Part shown: piece after piece, positions 1 through 13,257 of the stretch
Numbering within the stretch: position 1 is the first letter of the stretch
How the letters are laid out: each line of letters opens with the position of its first letter
Assembly (NCBI GenBank): GCA_029851415.1
Contig: CM056742.1
Location: forward strand, 159,221,121 to 159,285,120
Direction: 5' to 3'
Source of the DNA: Eretmocerus hayati
Lineage: Eukaryota > Arthropoda > Insecta > Hymenoptera > Aphelinidae
DNA: 64,000 bases
Program-made: the position numbers and the translations under genes
The notes under the pieces: generated by a model
Seen by the model: only the letters and a program-made list of their open reading frames with translations
Told to the model about the DNA's origin: nothing
Databases searched by the model: none

Positions 1-3000
1 ATACGTATTTATGTACAAAAACTGCGTTGTAACAATAATAAATATTCATACATGAGTTCCATGTAAGAGTAATAAATACAGGATATAAGTACGAATGAAT
101 GTGCGCGTGTGCACGTGATCGGAACCGGTCACGCATGCACAGCAACTCAAACCCGTTGTCACGATTTCGGGGATAAAATCGATTGAATGCGAGCAAGTTT
201 AGCGCGCTAAAATTTGCAAGTTAGCTGATATACTGGCAGGGCCAAAAGCATGGAGGCCAATGAGAGGTCTCATCTATGTTTCATACACGTTTCTTCTTTT
301 TTGTCGGAATCCTCAAACGTTTTAGCTGGTTTGAAGATGGACAAGAAGAGATTGAAAAAAAACTGCCGACTTTCGAATATTTATTCAACCCTGGGTTCAG
401 AACGATTGCCTGTATTTGATTAACTGTCATTGGGAATTTGCCCGGTTTTGATCTCACGTTTTACCAGAATGGTTCCAATATCGAAAAGAAGTATTTTGCT
501 CTTGAAAAAATTGAGTGAGATCTGAATTTGAGCGATTATCCTCTTATGGATTACACCCTCGAGGAGCAGTCAATTCACTTACTTGGATCAAAATCCAACG
601 TAATCTCGGATCTAGTTGCAGTAGTTGTGTTCCATGGGCTGACTATACATTCCTTCGAAACATCATTTCTTGGGCGGAAATTGAGCATGGAAAGGCAAAA
701 TGTTTCAATTACGTGACAAAAAATGGCATCGATCCGATGCAAAGAGTAATTCCGGGACAGATTAGTTATACCCCTGAGTTTTCGGAATTTTTGAAAATAT
801 TTGAGGTAATTGACCTATAAAATTGATTGACAACAGAATGTTTTGTCACTCGGTGAGAATTCAATTTCAAGTTATTAATGAGTATCTGTGCAAAATCTCA
901 AGTCGATCGGCCGTTTAGTTTCGGAGCCCTAGCCATAAAAAAACCGGGTGTTTTGGTCACATTTTATTGCGCTTATGGGAAATGGCACGTAAAACGGCGC
1001 TCTTTCAAGTCGCACAATTGATCCCGACGACAGAAAATGATGAAATTGCAAAAGGAAGAAGGTAATATAAAGACGAATCTTCTCTCTGAGTCCGCTCAAA
1101 ATTGATGGTTTAGTTTTTCCGTAGCAGCTATTGGAAAATTGAAATTGCAAAAGAGCTTCCACGAAAATTCTGTTTATGTGCAATATTAACGCCTGGTTCG
1201 AACGGGTTTTGATCATAGAAGTATCTTAGGCCATTTCCGCTTGCTTTTTGATATGCAGAACAGGCTATTTTGCCCAAATTATATATTTGTTGAAATCGAT
1301 GTTACCGAAAGAGTGAGGTTAGGTAGCCTTTGATTCACGTAGTTACAAGACAACTACCTTAACGTCTTTTTGATCTTTTGTCAATGCAATGATCTCTTCA
1401 AGAACTTCCTGATGATATTTTGCACTCAAACTATCATGCCAGTAACTCCAATAGATAAATGTGAAGATAAAGTTTGAAACCCTCTTTGGATAAAATTCGC
1501 GATTCCTATTCTATTCCACCACATAATTTCCTGGCCTAACAGTTTGTAGAGATTTTTTTAATATGGTCTGAGGTTTTGACCAACCCTCTATGACTGCTCG
1601 AATATCACCAAGAAAATGAAAGAATGTGTTCTACACATAGGCAGAATAAATCAAAAATCAATTCCGTCTGACCCATAGTTATAGCTAAGGACTCAGATCT
1701 AATGAAAAATGTCAAAGATCAAGAAGACTATTTTTCTCTCTTCCTCTATGTATGTCTGTCATTGTTCGCACCTCATATTAACGAGCATAAAACTCGAATG
1801 AATCATTGGGGGCGACCCTTGTCCTCGTGTGCATACATAACGCATCCACAGTTGAGTTCGACCCCGCATCATGACAAAAAAAAGTTCACCCTGCCATCAT
1901 CAGAGCACCCATGGATTACGTGCGTAAGTCGGGCCACAGAACATGGACTTTAGTTATATGGTGAGACTGAAGTCGTCGTCGTTGTCGTGTACACTCACAC
2001 AAGTGTAAGAATAGATTTAAACTCCTGTGCAGGGGTTGAATTGATGCACCCCGATATAGTGTAGCAGCTGCTTTAAAAGCTGGTGGGAGCATTGCCCATC
2101 TACAATAAGTCTGTGTGACTATGGGATGAGAAAAATTCAATCTGAACGAACCGGTGCGGAAGACAGACAAGCATCAGACACTTTGGACAGTCTGGCGTGG
2201 AGCACTTTTAGCGTGGACTTTTCATCAGGTGATCCACTCATAAAATTTGCAAATTTTTTGCAATAAAATGCTTTAGAAAGTTCAAGGGTTAGGTAAGGAT
2301 GAAATGTGACATTTTTTTAGTGCAGTAAAAACTCTGGATAAAAGGAAAATTTATCTGAATTGCAACTAAATTTTTGGAAGAATTCGATATTCCGTTCACC
2401 CTCAACACCAATTTCCATAAAACTTGTATTTTTTTCATAGACAGTAGACAATATGGACGAGCAAAGATGCCTCGAGATACATCATTTTTCATTTTCTTGC
2501 AGTCAGTTTGTAAGCGATTAGTAATCGTTGACATGCAATACAATAAGAGGCTCATTATTACGTGCAAAACGCATTATAACCTCTTATCGCTAGTGAAAAA
2601 AGTAAGCAACTCTTTTTAATATGGTGTAACCAAGAATCAATTCTAAGATTAGAAGTCAAAAACATAAAAAAAAATCTATGACGTCCGCACTCGTACATAA
2701 AACAATTTACAAAGCAGACTATATGGGTGATGATGGATGACATGTATTATATTCGTGACATTGTTCAAGCATGAAGAATGTTATACAGCACGCAAGACAC
2801 GAGTACATCATGCACGAAAGTAATGACACGAAAGACAGCATGGTTATCGCATTGTTCTATACCGAACAACAAGACATTGGCGATGAAAGCAACACGTAGT
2901 TATATATCGTTCGTGCAGATTTACATCTGTGTGTTGCCGTTATATTTTGTATGTTGATGATGATGATTGGTTCGTTTTTTAATCCAGTTTTTCGTATCTA

Positions 3001-4228
3001 ATCTTCGTAATGTAATATGGAGAGAACTCGTTATGACCGACGTGCAAATAATTTTTCATAGATGTCATAATAAGCTGGAAATTGATGCAATAATGAAATG
3101 GTTGTGTGTTGTTAGAAACGCGATCAACCGCTTTTTGGTTCATTGGATTAGATTTCATAATACATGGAACGAAAAAAATGATCACTTGAGTATGCATGGT
3201 GGTATCCTACACCGTAATATGTTGATATAACGGACTTTCATATCGAAACATCGGGGAAGCAGCTGTGCAATCTCATCATTCATTACATGGGATATTTTGC
3301 TATGTCGCAAAATTTTATATCGACAAGTATATTTGACCAATTCAATTCAGGAAGTGATTGTAATCTTCTCAAAGGGTCAACAAGGTAAAATCGTCAATAA
3401 TATACTCGTGGATGTTTCTTATAGAACTGAGAACATCAGGGGGCTCAGATTTCTCCTTGAATAATTAACTAGATTAATTCTTCAAAACATTCTATTACGA
3501 TGGCATCAAAGACAAACTACGGCAGTAGCTTCCAATTTTATGTGCAATTCAAAACTCATGATAAATGTACTACTCTGTTCATTCAGCAATACAAATGGTG
3601 TTATTTATTATTGAATCACGCACACATTTCATAATACTGTTTAGTTTATACATCTTTTGTAAAAGTACGCCAAGATTATACTTTTCTACTACTAGAGCAA
3701 TATTATGTAATCTAGAATTACAGAAAAAAGCGACACTGATGCACATTTATAAATACTCTGGGTGATTGAACCTGTCGCCTAATACGTAACAACATACTTC
3801 ACGATGAATAAACATATTGGCAAGCTTGTTGAAAGAAAATCAAAACATTCATTACAAAAATTCATCATGGGTATACACCGAGGCATTAATCTCGTACCTA
3901 ATTTACAAATTATCCAAGGGAAAGGAGTTATTTTTGACGTAATCTGTGGATGCGATCCTAAATATTCTAATTCAATTGAAAATTGAATCAAATGAATCTT
4001 GAAAGAGATATACCAATTAAAGTGATTCAAGCAAACAGCCTCATTTTGTATACCGTATTACATGATAACTATTCTTAAATCCACGAAAATTTCGTTAAAT
4101 AAGTTCCATCAGGGCTGGTTGAACTATTTCAAGACGATTAAAAGTACCGATGGGGCATCAAACCTCAGTCGCCGCGCGCGAATCGATCAAAATCTCTTAC
4201 AAAATCTTTCGATATCATAATAGAAGTA
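1..4228. other. Non-coding stretch, nothing recognised
   Basis: Only short open frames (about 100 residues or fewer) occur here, on both strands and overlapping each other, as expected by chance in AT-rich DNA. None has a recognisable domain or signal peptide. No RNA gene or tandem repeat was seen. Unmarked exons or regulatory elements cannot be excluded from sequence alone. Confidence 0.5.
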
Positions 4229-4237
4229 GTCGCTCAG
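4229..4237. repeat. Left target-site duplication of foldback element
   Basis: The 9-bp sequence GTCGCTCAG directly abuts the left terminus and is repeated exactly at 5132-5140 just outside the right terminus. Confidence 0.85.
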
Positions 4238-5131
4238 ACGTACGTCAACCTGTACCGCCACCAAAATGTGACAATTGTTTTTGGTAGGACTCTAACTTCT
4301 CTAATTGTATAGAAAATTTCAGAATTTGCCTATTTTGCCTTTTCGAGAAAATCGACTTTGAAGTCGCTAAAATATGCCCGTCTTCCAGAGGCCACAGCTC
4401 TTCGAATATTGAGCCTAGATCAACGTACCTGGGCTCAAATTGAAGCTCTGAATTTGCCAAAATTGTTTTAGGTATTAAATCGCCAGAAAGATTATCGCGA
4501 AGGATGATACCGTCGATTATAAGTTACACGTGGTGACAGTATACCTATATATATATGGTGAGATGGCGGACGGGTGGCGCCAGCGCGGGAAGACAAGTCT
4601 CGCGATAATCTCGATGCATGCATAGGGCATAGGTTTCTAGCACCCGCTTTACGCCTGCAAGGGGTTAGATCTGCTCTGCTGGCCTCGTAGAAGGTTCCAA
4701 TGCAGGTATTCCCCAAGTCATCCCGTCAAACGTCGATCCGGGCGATCCCAGCCCGCAAAAGCAGTGTTGTCGTCTGCTCGAGATCAGTTGCCCCCTCCGC
4801 GCGCCGTATTGCCGTATATATAGGTATACCCAGTACACGCGAAAACCTTTGACCATGTAATTCATCTCTTTCGCTCATTGTGTGGTCTGTTTGACGCCGA
4901 AAACAATTTTGGCAAATTCAGAGCTTCGATTTGAGCCCAGATACGTTGGTCTAGGCTCAATATTCGAAGAGCTGTGGCCTCTGGAAGACGGGCGTATTTT
5001 AGCGACTTCAAAGTCGATTTTCTCAAAAAGGCAAAATAGGCAAATTCTGAAATTTTCTATACAATTAGAGAAGTTAGAGTCCTACCAAAAACAATTGTCA
5101 CATTTTGGTGGCGGTACAGGTTGACGTACGT
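4238..5131. mobile_element. Foldback DNA transposon (MULE-like MITE), 894 bp
   Basis: The ends carry 232-bp inverted arms, 4238-4469 and 4900-5131, with about five mismatches by eye (near 98% identity). The termini read ACGTACGTCAACCTG. A 9-bp direct repeat, GTCGCTCAG, flanks the element at 4229-4237 and 5132-5140 and is a convincing target-site duplication. Long TIRs with 9-bp duplications are typical of Mutator-like elements, but no transposase is present, so family assignment is inference. The 430-bp interior (4470-4899) is richer in G+C than its surroundings and is not part of the arms. Matching ORFs of about 70-80 codons in the two arms are a by-product of arm identity. The close match of the arms suggests recent insertion or recent arm conversion. 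Confidence 0.85.
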
Positions 5132-5140
5132 GTCGCTCAG
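5132..5140. repeat. Right target-site duplication of foldback element
   Basis: Exact direct copy of the 9-bp sequence at 4229-4237. Together they fix both ends of the 894-bp element. Confidence 0.85.
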
Positions 5141-5670
5141 GTCTTTCAAACAAAGTTTCAATATACCTGTGGACCCTCATAACGTCTGGCGCGCGCTCAC
5201 TCAGCAATCCTTTTTTTTATTCTTTTAAGCCTTTTTCACCTTTACGAATCCCATCGAGCGCAGAAAAAAAAAGAGTTACCTGTCTCTCCTCGCTTCTCGC
5301 CATCACCCCATATTCTCTAAAATTTCAAAAAAACTTTTGCGTGCTCTATCTGCAACACATCCCAATTCTCAACTGTCTGATGATGTTCGTATTAAGGATG
5401 TTGGCGGTGATATAAAAAAACGCAAATTATCCGCATCGTGGCGTGCGGGCGCAACATGGTAAATTTTGTACTAAAAAAAAAAAGGAGCGACAAAGTGTTT
5501 GTATAAGGCCTGAAGGACACATACAAGTACTCGATATATATACTCGTTCATTATAGTGCATATATTCGTTGCGCCAAAGATTCTTAACTTGCAGGCTTTG
5601 GTATAGAAGATGCGACGTTGCCATGTATATTTTGGTCCTTCTCCTTCTCTTCCTGATCGTCGGTCTTCTG

Positions 5671-5697
5671 TTTTTTTTTTTTTTTTTTTTTTTTTTT
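5671..5697. repeat. Homopolymer T tract, 27 bp
   Basis: An uninterrupted run of 27 T. It could be the poly(A) tail of a minus-strand retrocopy lying to its right, but no gene-like sequence was recognised next to it, so a simple slippage tract is equally likely. Confidence 0.8.
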
Positions 5698-8600
5698 AGT
5701 ATTTGGGGATTGCGGTTGCTTTCAACATTGGAGAACTGGACCCACATACGTGTGATGTAAGTAAATTGTATGGGTGCGGTGGTATGGTATGTAACCGAAA
5801 ATTGGACCGGCATTCACAAGGAGATAAATTTTTTTTTTGATGAGAGGTGAGCATGCGTGCAGCATTTCGTGTACGCTAAAAAGATGCAAGCAAAACTCTT
5901 TGACAGGATTCGAAGACTCTGTAATTCACGTGATGACGCGACGCCACTGCTTTGAAACTATATGGGACGATTAGTGCAGACTCCGCCTTTTCTCGGCAGG
6001 TGCGCGTCCAAGTTTTACCTCCTCCTGTGCGGGCTAATAATTTTTGCCTCGGGTCGTCACTTATACACAGAGTCACCAAAATTTGAAACGGCTAATTTGC
6101 ACGGTTTGTTTTTATACTTTGGTACCCAAACACTGGCTGATATTATCGAAATTTAATTAAAATCGAGAAATTCTAAGCTCGGCGGATTTCAGGAGATCGA
6201 ACATCATAGGATCGAGAATTTCCAAGGTCAGAAAAAATAGTCAGGTCATTAACGTGTTCATAATACTGTTGGCTTTCTTTGTGAGAAACTAAAAAGTGGT
6301 GCATCAGCATACTCGTTTGTTTAAATTTCATGATATGTTTTTCAGCTGAGACAATAATTGCATAGTCCACTAATACCTTCACCTGCAAACAGGTTGAATG
6401 CAAAATATATATTACTTGATAGATCATATCGGTATATGTATTGTGACTTTGCGAGTGTTGATGTCTTACGTTACATGACAACCTAACCTCGTCACGTCCA
6501 GTAATGCAACACAGAAGTATTTTGTGAATAGTTGCAGCAAATGGGTACATGGCACTCAAAAATTGAGTTGAGAAAGTCAAATCCAGATAACACTCGACTT
6601 TTGACTTTGACGACTTCGACTCGGATTTTGGCATCATAATGGTATAGGTTATGTTCAAATTGTCTTGTTCCGACGAACTCGATATTCGTTATCTCGATCA
6701 ATCTTGAATTTGAACGTGTGAATTTGATCAAATTATTGGGGTTTTACACTTTGCTACAGAATCTGGGTTTCCAAATATGTTATATTTTTTTGTATTTTTG
6801 TATTTTTTTTTTTTTTTTCAAACTGAATTAAAAATGAAAGAGACAATTTTTAACTTTAATAACAGACGACTTGATGCTCTGTATTGGCTGCCTCGGCTGT
6901 TTTATATTATCCAATGCTCCATACTATCGGCAAAAATCTGAGCGGTAAAATTCAGTTAGATCACAGAGCTTCGATGCAATGTGAAAAGGCGAAATAAAAT
7001 CGAAATCCGCAGAATATGAGAGGCGTTCAAATATGAAAACCAGTGCACTAAAGCCCATTGTTTTATTCATGACGACTGCATAGCCAATACGAGTATACAA
7101 GAGACTGAATCTCAAATTAAATGAGATGAAATAAAATTACGAGCAGGCATTGAAGGTTCAACCATGCAGCAAGTGTTGAAAATTGTCGTGCCAAAGTCGG
7201 CAGGCTGGTGAATTTTTGAAAAGTTTCACAGCTACTTATATACTCTCTTCAACAACACCTCGAACATTTATCCGCGAATACAGGTGGAAAATTCACTACT
7301 TCTTGCGGAGCATTGGGTCCCTAACCCTCGTCAAACTGATCGGCTAATACTGTGACTGTGATGGTTCCTTTTCGCGACTTTGTATAAGCTTTCGAGAGAG
7401 TGGCGCCTATATGCAGGTGCCAAACGACTCTCATTCATCAGTTCACAGACCTAGACATTTTTCTCTATTCGTCATGGAGGAGAACTCATTGGAATATCGT
7501 TGGCACCGACAAAAACCTTACAGATGCTAAATTATGCCAACTGAAAAAGTCCTGAGTCTGACTTAATGCCACATACACGGCAGGTATTATTTTTTTTTCT
7601 TCCTTCGTGTAAAACGAAACAGGGAGGATATATCGATTCATTTTCCCAAGAAAAACAACCTCAACTTGTTTTCAGAAAATACTGCACCCTCCGAATCTAA
7701 AACTCTCCGCAAGTTCGGTTAATGTTTCAGTAGCAACACTTATATACTTGCAATACATACACTAATAATATTAGTAAGTATAGAAGGGTGGTATCACATG
7801 TGTGTATACATGACATGCATGCAGTTGAAAACTCGATACGAGGCACGCGATCGGACAGTCGACACGTGTCATTATATATATCTACATATTATCATATAGG
7901 GCCTATGGAACCACATAACCTCATGCATTTTACTTATACATATTACGTTGTATAGTCAGGGTAAAACTCATGACGACGATATCGCGTTGTCGATAATCAG
8001 TGTTGGAAAATACGCGTATCACAGCAGGTATTGCAGTTGACGATCAACGTATTTTACTCTTTATAATACCATATCTTGAAGCCTGAGGCAAATTTGCTAT
8101 GTAATCCCTCGTATAGTATCACTTCTCGCGAGGTGATGATGTTGCGTATATATATGGTTCGAGATACTCTCGTAAGATGCACTTTTACTACAATGTATAC
8201 AAATAAAGCTCCGTTTGCATGTGTATAATTTTACATATATGCTACGAGAGCACGTGTATACCATTTGTATATTATGTACGAACGATCGATTTGCAATGAA
8301 TTTTATTATGCGTATGTGAGAGATCGAATGCATCATGAGTTTATGTAATCCGCGACAAGAGGAATCATCGTCTCTTGCATGGATTATATTGCTAGATGCC
8401 GATCGAATGCGAGATATGAGTTTATATATCGACGACGACGACGACGAGAAGCAGCATCCGTAACAATTTAGTATGCTACATTTTTCTCAGGCCTCGTTTC
8501 GCACGTAACGCTTATTGCAATGTACCCAGTTCATGATTTTTTTAAGTATTTCGAGATTAGGAATTGTCTAATTTCCGATGTGGTGCAATCGGAATCTGAC

Positions 8601-9468
8601 TGTGACGTGAGTAGTTAGCGCACAGACGTCTATAGATATAGATGTAAGTCTCGATTCGTCGATTGTCCAAGTTTTTGTAATAATTCGTTACAGTTCAATG
8701 CGAATGAAACATCATAAAATGAGACAGGAATTTTTCGCAAAGTATATCCAAAATGAACAGAGAATACTCAATACGTATGACGATACTAGCCATTTGTGGG
8801 GTAGAAATGTCAAGACGATTATAACTCCACTTGAGATTTAAAGAAGATAATTTGACCGATTTCAGACAATTGGGTTGTTTAAAGACTATCCCCACAATAA
8901 TTTCGACAACACAAACTCATCAACATTACACCATTTACACGAAGAGCAACCTCGATGAATCCACAAAGTTCCTTGCTAAGGAGTTTACAATGCCGAAAAA
9001 ATTAAATCAATCTCATGTTCAACTAAATAATCATTGCCAAATTCAACGAATGATATGGAAAATAAATGCTTACACGTCATTTCTGACAACCCACTGACAT
9101 ATAAGTATCATTTTTGTCTCTATTCCCACTCTTCGATATAACTTAATATTGGCGTTCCACCATCACCAAGTACTGGCCACAAAAAATACAATTCTATAAA
9201 CGCGATCGAGAGTTTTGCTGTGCCATGTTTATCGCGAGCAAGGATGATCTTGATTTATTTCAAGTCAACAAGGCCTCTTCACTTCGTCGCTCAATATGTA
9301 TACTTATTTTTCTATATACATAACATTTCAATATAGACTCTACGAACGAAACGATTGCTGTACTATTAGAAGACACATTGGCACCAACATGGCCCAAGCC
9401 AATTTTTTACGATTTGATTTGTCAATTGTCAAACTGCATAAGTGGAACAAAGAAGAAGAATATATCGT

Positions 9469-9533
9469 TATATATATATATATATATATATCGATCCAAT
9501 GAACAGAATATATATATATATATATATATATAT
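9469..9533. repeat. (TA)n microsatellite in two blocks
   Basis: Two TA tracts, about 9469-9491 and 9508-9533, are separated by a short non-repeat spacer. The repeat produces tyrosine/isoleucine-rich frames that are not real proteins. Confidence 0.9.
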
Positions 9534-11038
9534 GTATTAGTGGATGCCTTTTATCGACGACCCAATTCCATTGCTAAAGAGATTATGAGGCTGAACTTAG
9601 CATACGTCCTAGATGCCCGCCGCCAATATATAGTTTAATTCATTCGACACATACGATTTCATTCGAATCAACCCACGCAATCTTAAATCAAAGCATGTTT
9701 TCCCGCCAATTTTAAATTGATGCCCTCGTGGTTTGGCTAAACCAAAAAATATATAAGCTCGTATTCTGTGCTGAGACATCGGTATAATATGACGAGTTTA
9801 CCGGTTATATATATGCTCTTGAGACCATCAGAGCCATCAGACATACCGGCGAGTTTTGGCTGAATCAGCTGAGATGTCTGATGTATGATTTTCAAAGGTG
9901 GAAGTGAGAAGAAAGGTAACAAGAGAAACACTGCGGGAAGAAAGTGTCACGCGTTACTCATTCGCGAGAGTTTACATGTTCTTTCTCTTGTATTCACACT
10001 TTGTGTAAGATGTTTCTCTTTTAACAAAAATTGTTTGCCAAAAAATTCATACACATGTTATTTGTATGCCAAAATCAAATATTTGCATGATTCAAATTTC
10101 CAAAGAAATACCTATTAAATCATCGGAAAAATCAAATTTTGTTGAGGTCAGTTGACTGAAAATATGTGACACGAAATTGGAAATCCAGGTTATGTTTTGT
10201 TAACAATTATTTGCATAGAAAATTGATCAGATGAGCAAAAACGTGAATAAGATTGTTTGAATTACCGAATGAAATTTGCGAAGTCAATATCGTATAATAT
10301 ATGCTCACCAACCGGCTGATGAAAAATTCGCGCGCATCGCATTATATGAATCTGTTGGTAAACACTGCGAGAGAGACGTGTACATACAGAACGTGTACGT
10401 CGGCAATTTAATTGAACGTCATGACATTGATGACAGAGCAACCAGAACATATATATACAGGGCACCATCTAATACCACCTCTCTATCTTCAAAATAGAGT
10501 TAGCAAACTGTACAGCAATTTCCGCACGATCTAATACGGAAAAACATAAAAGAAACCATCCTCAATCATTTCAGTTCATACCCTATCTAGTCTAGAAGTA
10601 AAAATATCCTCATGGAAACGGTTTTATAGCAAAAGAAACTTCACATAGAGTTTATATCAAGAGCTGGTCTATACACCAGATTATTACGGAGAATATCTCG
10701 GCCGTTGGTTTTTGCGTTTTTTCGCGTGCTGCTATAATGCTGGTACACCTATATTCTCAATTCTGTGACCAATCAAGTCTGTGAGCTTCGTATATATAGC
10801 CTCGATCGAACCTCATCAACTTTTATACTATATACAGCCTCCGCCCTTCTAATCGTCTCATCTCACATCACACACTGTGCTAGTATTAAAAAGAGACGAC
10901 GAACCGGTGTAATCATCTTTCAAAGTCGGGGCGTATACAAAAACGTGCTCTCATATATACAGAGATTTATACGGAACTGTCTATGGTACGGCCTACTCAT
11001 TAGCTATCTCAATGATATGCCGTAAAATTTATAAAACT

Positions 11039-11222
11039 ATACTGTAAAAATTTTTTCCGAAAAAGCTCAACCAATTTGTTTGAAAATTCAACCACTTTGC
11101 TTGAAAATTCAACCAGTATCTTTAACCATTTGGTTGAATTTTCCATTCTTCTTTCAACTAGCTGGTTCAATTTTTCATTCACCCAGTTGTTGAAGTTTTT
11201 CCAAGGAATTGTTTACAGTGTA
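11039..11222. mobile_element. Small MITE with ACTGTAAA termini
   Basis: The left end near 11041 and the right end near 11220 are inverted copies sharing CTGTAAA, then an AT-rich stretch, then a motif like GAAAAAGCTCAACCAA. The interior holds several direct and inverted copies of TTGAAAATTCAACCA. TA dinucleotides adjoin both ends, which would suit a Tc1/mariner-type target duplication, but the left terminus appears to have lost two bases. There is no coding capacity. Confidence 0.55.
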
Positions 11223-12489
11223 GGATTATGATTTTGTATTTTAGATTCGAATGATGATGAAATTGATAAAAAAGGGTGAAGGATATAAAGAGAAGGACGA
11301 ACCTTATATATTGTATGTAACCATGCCTGGCATCCTCGAACAGGAAGCCCGGGTTACGCATGTCGATCCTCTCGAATACCATTTAGCCTTTGAGGGCTTT
11401 GTATGAGCCCACTCTGGATCACCTGACACACATACACACACATACACTCACACACTAGAGGATCAGCAAATTAGCCGGTTAGGCTTCTTCATAGCGATTT
11501 CCGCCAATTTGAAATCACAAAACCCCAGGATGTGTAGTATAGGGCCAAGATGAACGCCGGTACCGACATCTCTTGAAAGAAAAAGGTTGCACAGAGATGT
11601 CCCACTCGTGGATTATTATTTTTTTTAATTCAATTGAACAGGGTTAAACGTTAGCCTCGCCGGCGAGGCATGTCTCATTCACTCACTAAATATCATCACT
11701 GATGCACAAAATCATCCTCAAAATTCAATTTTCACTTCAATTTTTCATCAGCACTGAACAGGCATAGTTATCACAATTATTGGTTCACTTAAAAGATATT
11801 CAGTATGTGCACGATTAATTTGTTTATTATTTTATAAGACCGGCACGCGAACGGGTTTTGCTGCTGCTGCTATAATGCTGCTGCTGCTGCTGCTGCTCGG
11901 GCGGCGAGCGCAGCGGGCAGACTGAAGCATTGACTCAAAAGCCTTTCCTTCTTGCATCGTGCAGGTTCTGATGATGTTGGTTTGGCCTGGGTCGACTCGA
12001 GCGCTCCGATACCGGCGCATGGCATGGCACCGCTATATAACCATGCAGCCCCTACCTCGCTCTTTTTCCCTTCATATGTGTTGTATCTATATCTATCCAT
12101 GGAAACCGTAAAGCTCAGGTTGTTGCTCTATAACATATATATATGAGTCTCTCACACGTGTAATAGTCACGAGTACTCGCGCAATTGTATTTCACCTGCG
12201 AGGTAAATTCTTCGCAACCGTGAGGTATCTTATCAAAGATGATTATCACTTTTGTTGTGGACTTGTACCCGTTCTCTGATTCTATGATAGTGGAATTTTG
12301 GAATTATGTCAAGGGATGCAATCGAGTTTCGACTTATTCATGGTTCATTTTGTATGTATATCAACAAAGATTTTTCAGGGATTTTTCAAAAATTTTCAGT
12401 GCATTTTCAACCTTTTCAGGCGATAATATCAATTTATGCTATTATCATAAAAAAATATCACATTTCATCTGACCATGAATACTAGATTT
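11223..12489. other. Non-coding stretch with palindrome and CTG repeat
   Basis: No gene is supported. The region holds a CA-rich tract near 11430-11455, a perfect 16-bp palindrome at 11654-11669, a CTG repeat at 11860-11897 and a TATATAA motif near 12034. Confidence 0.5.
11860..11897. repeat. Interrupted CTG/CAG trinucleotide repeat
   Basis: Four CTG units, a short ATAAT-containing break, then about seven more. Read on the minus strand it lies in a 41-codon frame (11832-11957) encoding a serine then alanine run. That frame begins about 75 bp downstream of a TATATAG motif on the same strand, but it has no other sign of being a gene. Confidence 0.85.
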
Positions 12490-12655
12490 TTTAATCATGA
12501 ATTTTGAAGTAAGATCATTCATTTGTACTGCATCGTTGGCAACTCCTTTCAAATTCATATACTCCTACACAAAACTGAATTGAACCCAGATCATTGTACT
12601 CATGAACACATTCGAGAGGTTGTATATGATTAACACGTGATAAAGATGATCATAA
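12490..12655 (-). pseudogene. Left piece of an old, split LINE (ORF2 3' part)
   Basis: By eye this aligns to the intact LINE downstream in the window. AATCATGAATTTTGAAG and the stretch around 12560-12580 match its 13445-13465 and 13520-13550. After an internal deletion of about 120 bp, 12627-12655 matches 13711-13751. It is the 3' part of ORF2 in minus orientation. The next part of the same copy resumes at about 18236, on the far side of the inserted TIR element. It is degenerate and not coding. Confidence 0.65.
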
Positions 12656-12749
12656 TTGAGGGGGTGGGTGGAAAAGAGGCGTAAGCGCCATTATGCCCTT
12701 TTTCCGGACATCGCTTTTTTTGAGCCCCTATACCAGGATCTACCACCCT

Positions 12750-12763
12750 CCCCCCCCCCCCCC
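12750..12763. repeat. Poly(C) tract, 14 bp
   Basis: Fourteen consecutive C in the left part of the TIR element. A similar 15-bp C tract occurs at 19150-19164. Confidence 0.85.
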
Positions 12764-13257
12764 AAAATCCGTTTTTCGCAAGACCCCAAAAACCGTCTGG
12801 CAGATAAAAGGGCATAACCGCCATCACGCCCTTTTATCTGCATGGATAAACGGGCGTAAGTGCATTGATAGAATGTTAAAAGGGCGTAACTGCTGTGATA
12901 ACATTTCAAAAGCAGGGCTCAATTTTTTGCTCAGCCCAACAGGATTTGAAAAAAGGGCTCAAGTACCTGACTGAAAAGATTTAAAAGGGCGTAGTTACTC
13001 TATAACAGGGCGTAAGTGAGGGCGGATCTGGAAGAAGAGCCTAATTACCGGGGAAAAATTTTATAAAAATTCTCTAGAGCCTGGAATAGCTTTTCCACCT
13101 AATATAATGATGAAAACATGTTGTTCTACCTTCAAATTAAGTGTCTTCACCCTTCGCTAGTGAAAAAAATTTCTCGTCATTCACACACGACTAGTGGAAG
13201 CTTTTTGTGTCCATAGAACCATGGAGCATGAATTGAACCACCTCCTAGCAATCAGAT

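Larger units (their letters stand above)
5141..11037. other. Non-coding stretch with microsatellites
   Basis: No gene is supported. The open frames up to 161 codons (6173-6658, minus) have no recognisable domain and low-complexity composition. Simple repeats include a T run at 5671-5697, a shorter T run near 6803-6818, a (GAC)n tract near 8430-8447 and (TA)n at 9469-9533. Confidence 0.5.

Noticed and set aside
1195..1210. GGTTCGAAC as a tRNA B-box
   Set aside because: No matching A-box, acceptor stem or anticodon arm is found upstream.
4245..5124. Two nearly identical proteins of about 70-80 residues in opposite orientation
   Set aside because: They lie in the inverted arms of the foldback element and are identical only because the arms are. 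One arm's frame starts inside the arm and both run out at the terminus.
5671..5697. Poly(T) as the tail of a processed pseudogene
   Set aside because: No gene-like sequence or target duplication could be recognised beside it.
6173..6658. 161-codon minus-strand ORF
   Set aside because: No domain or signal, starts at an arbitrary position, and overlaps another frame. Length is within chance for a 64-kb window.
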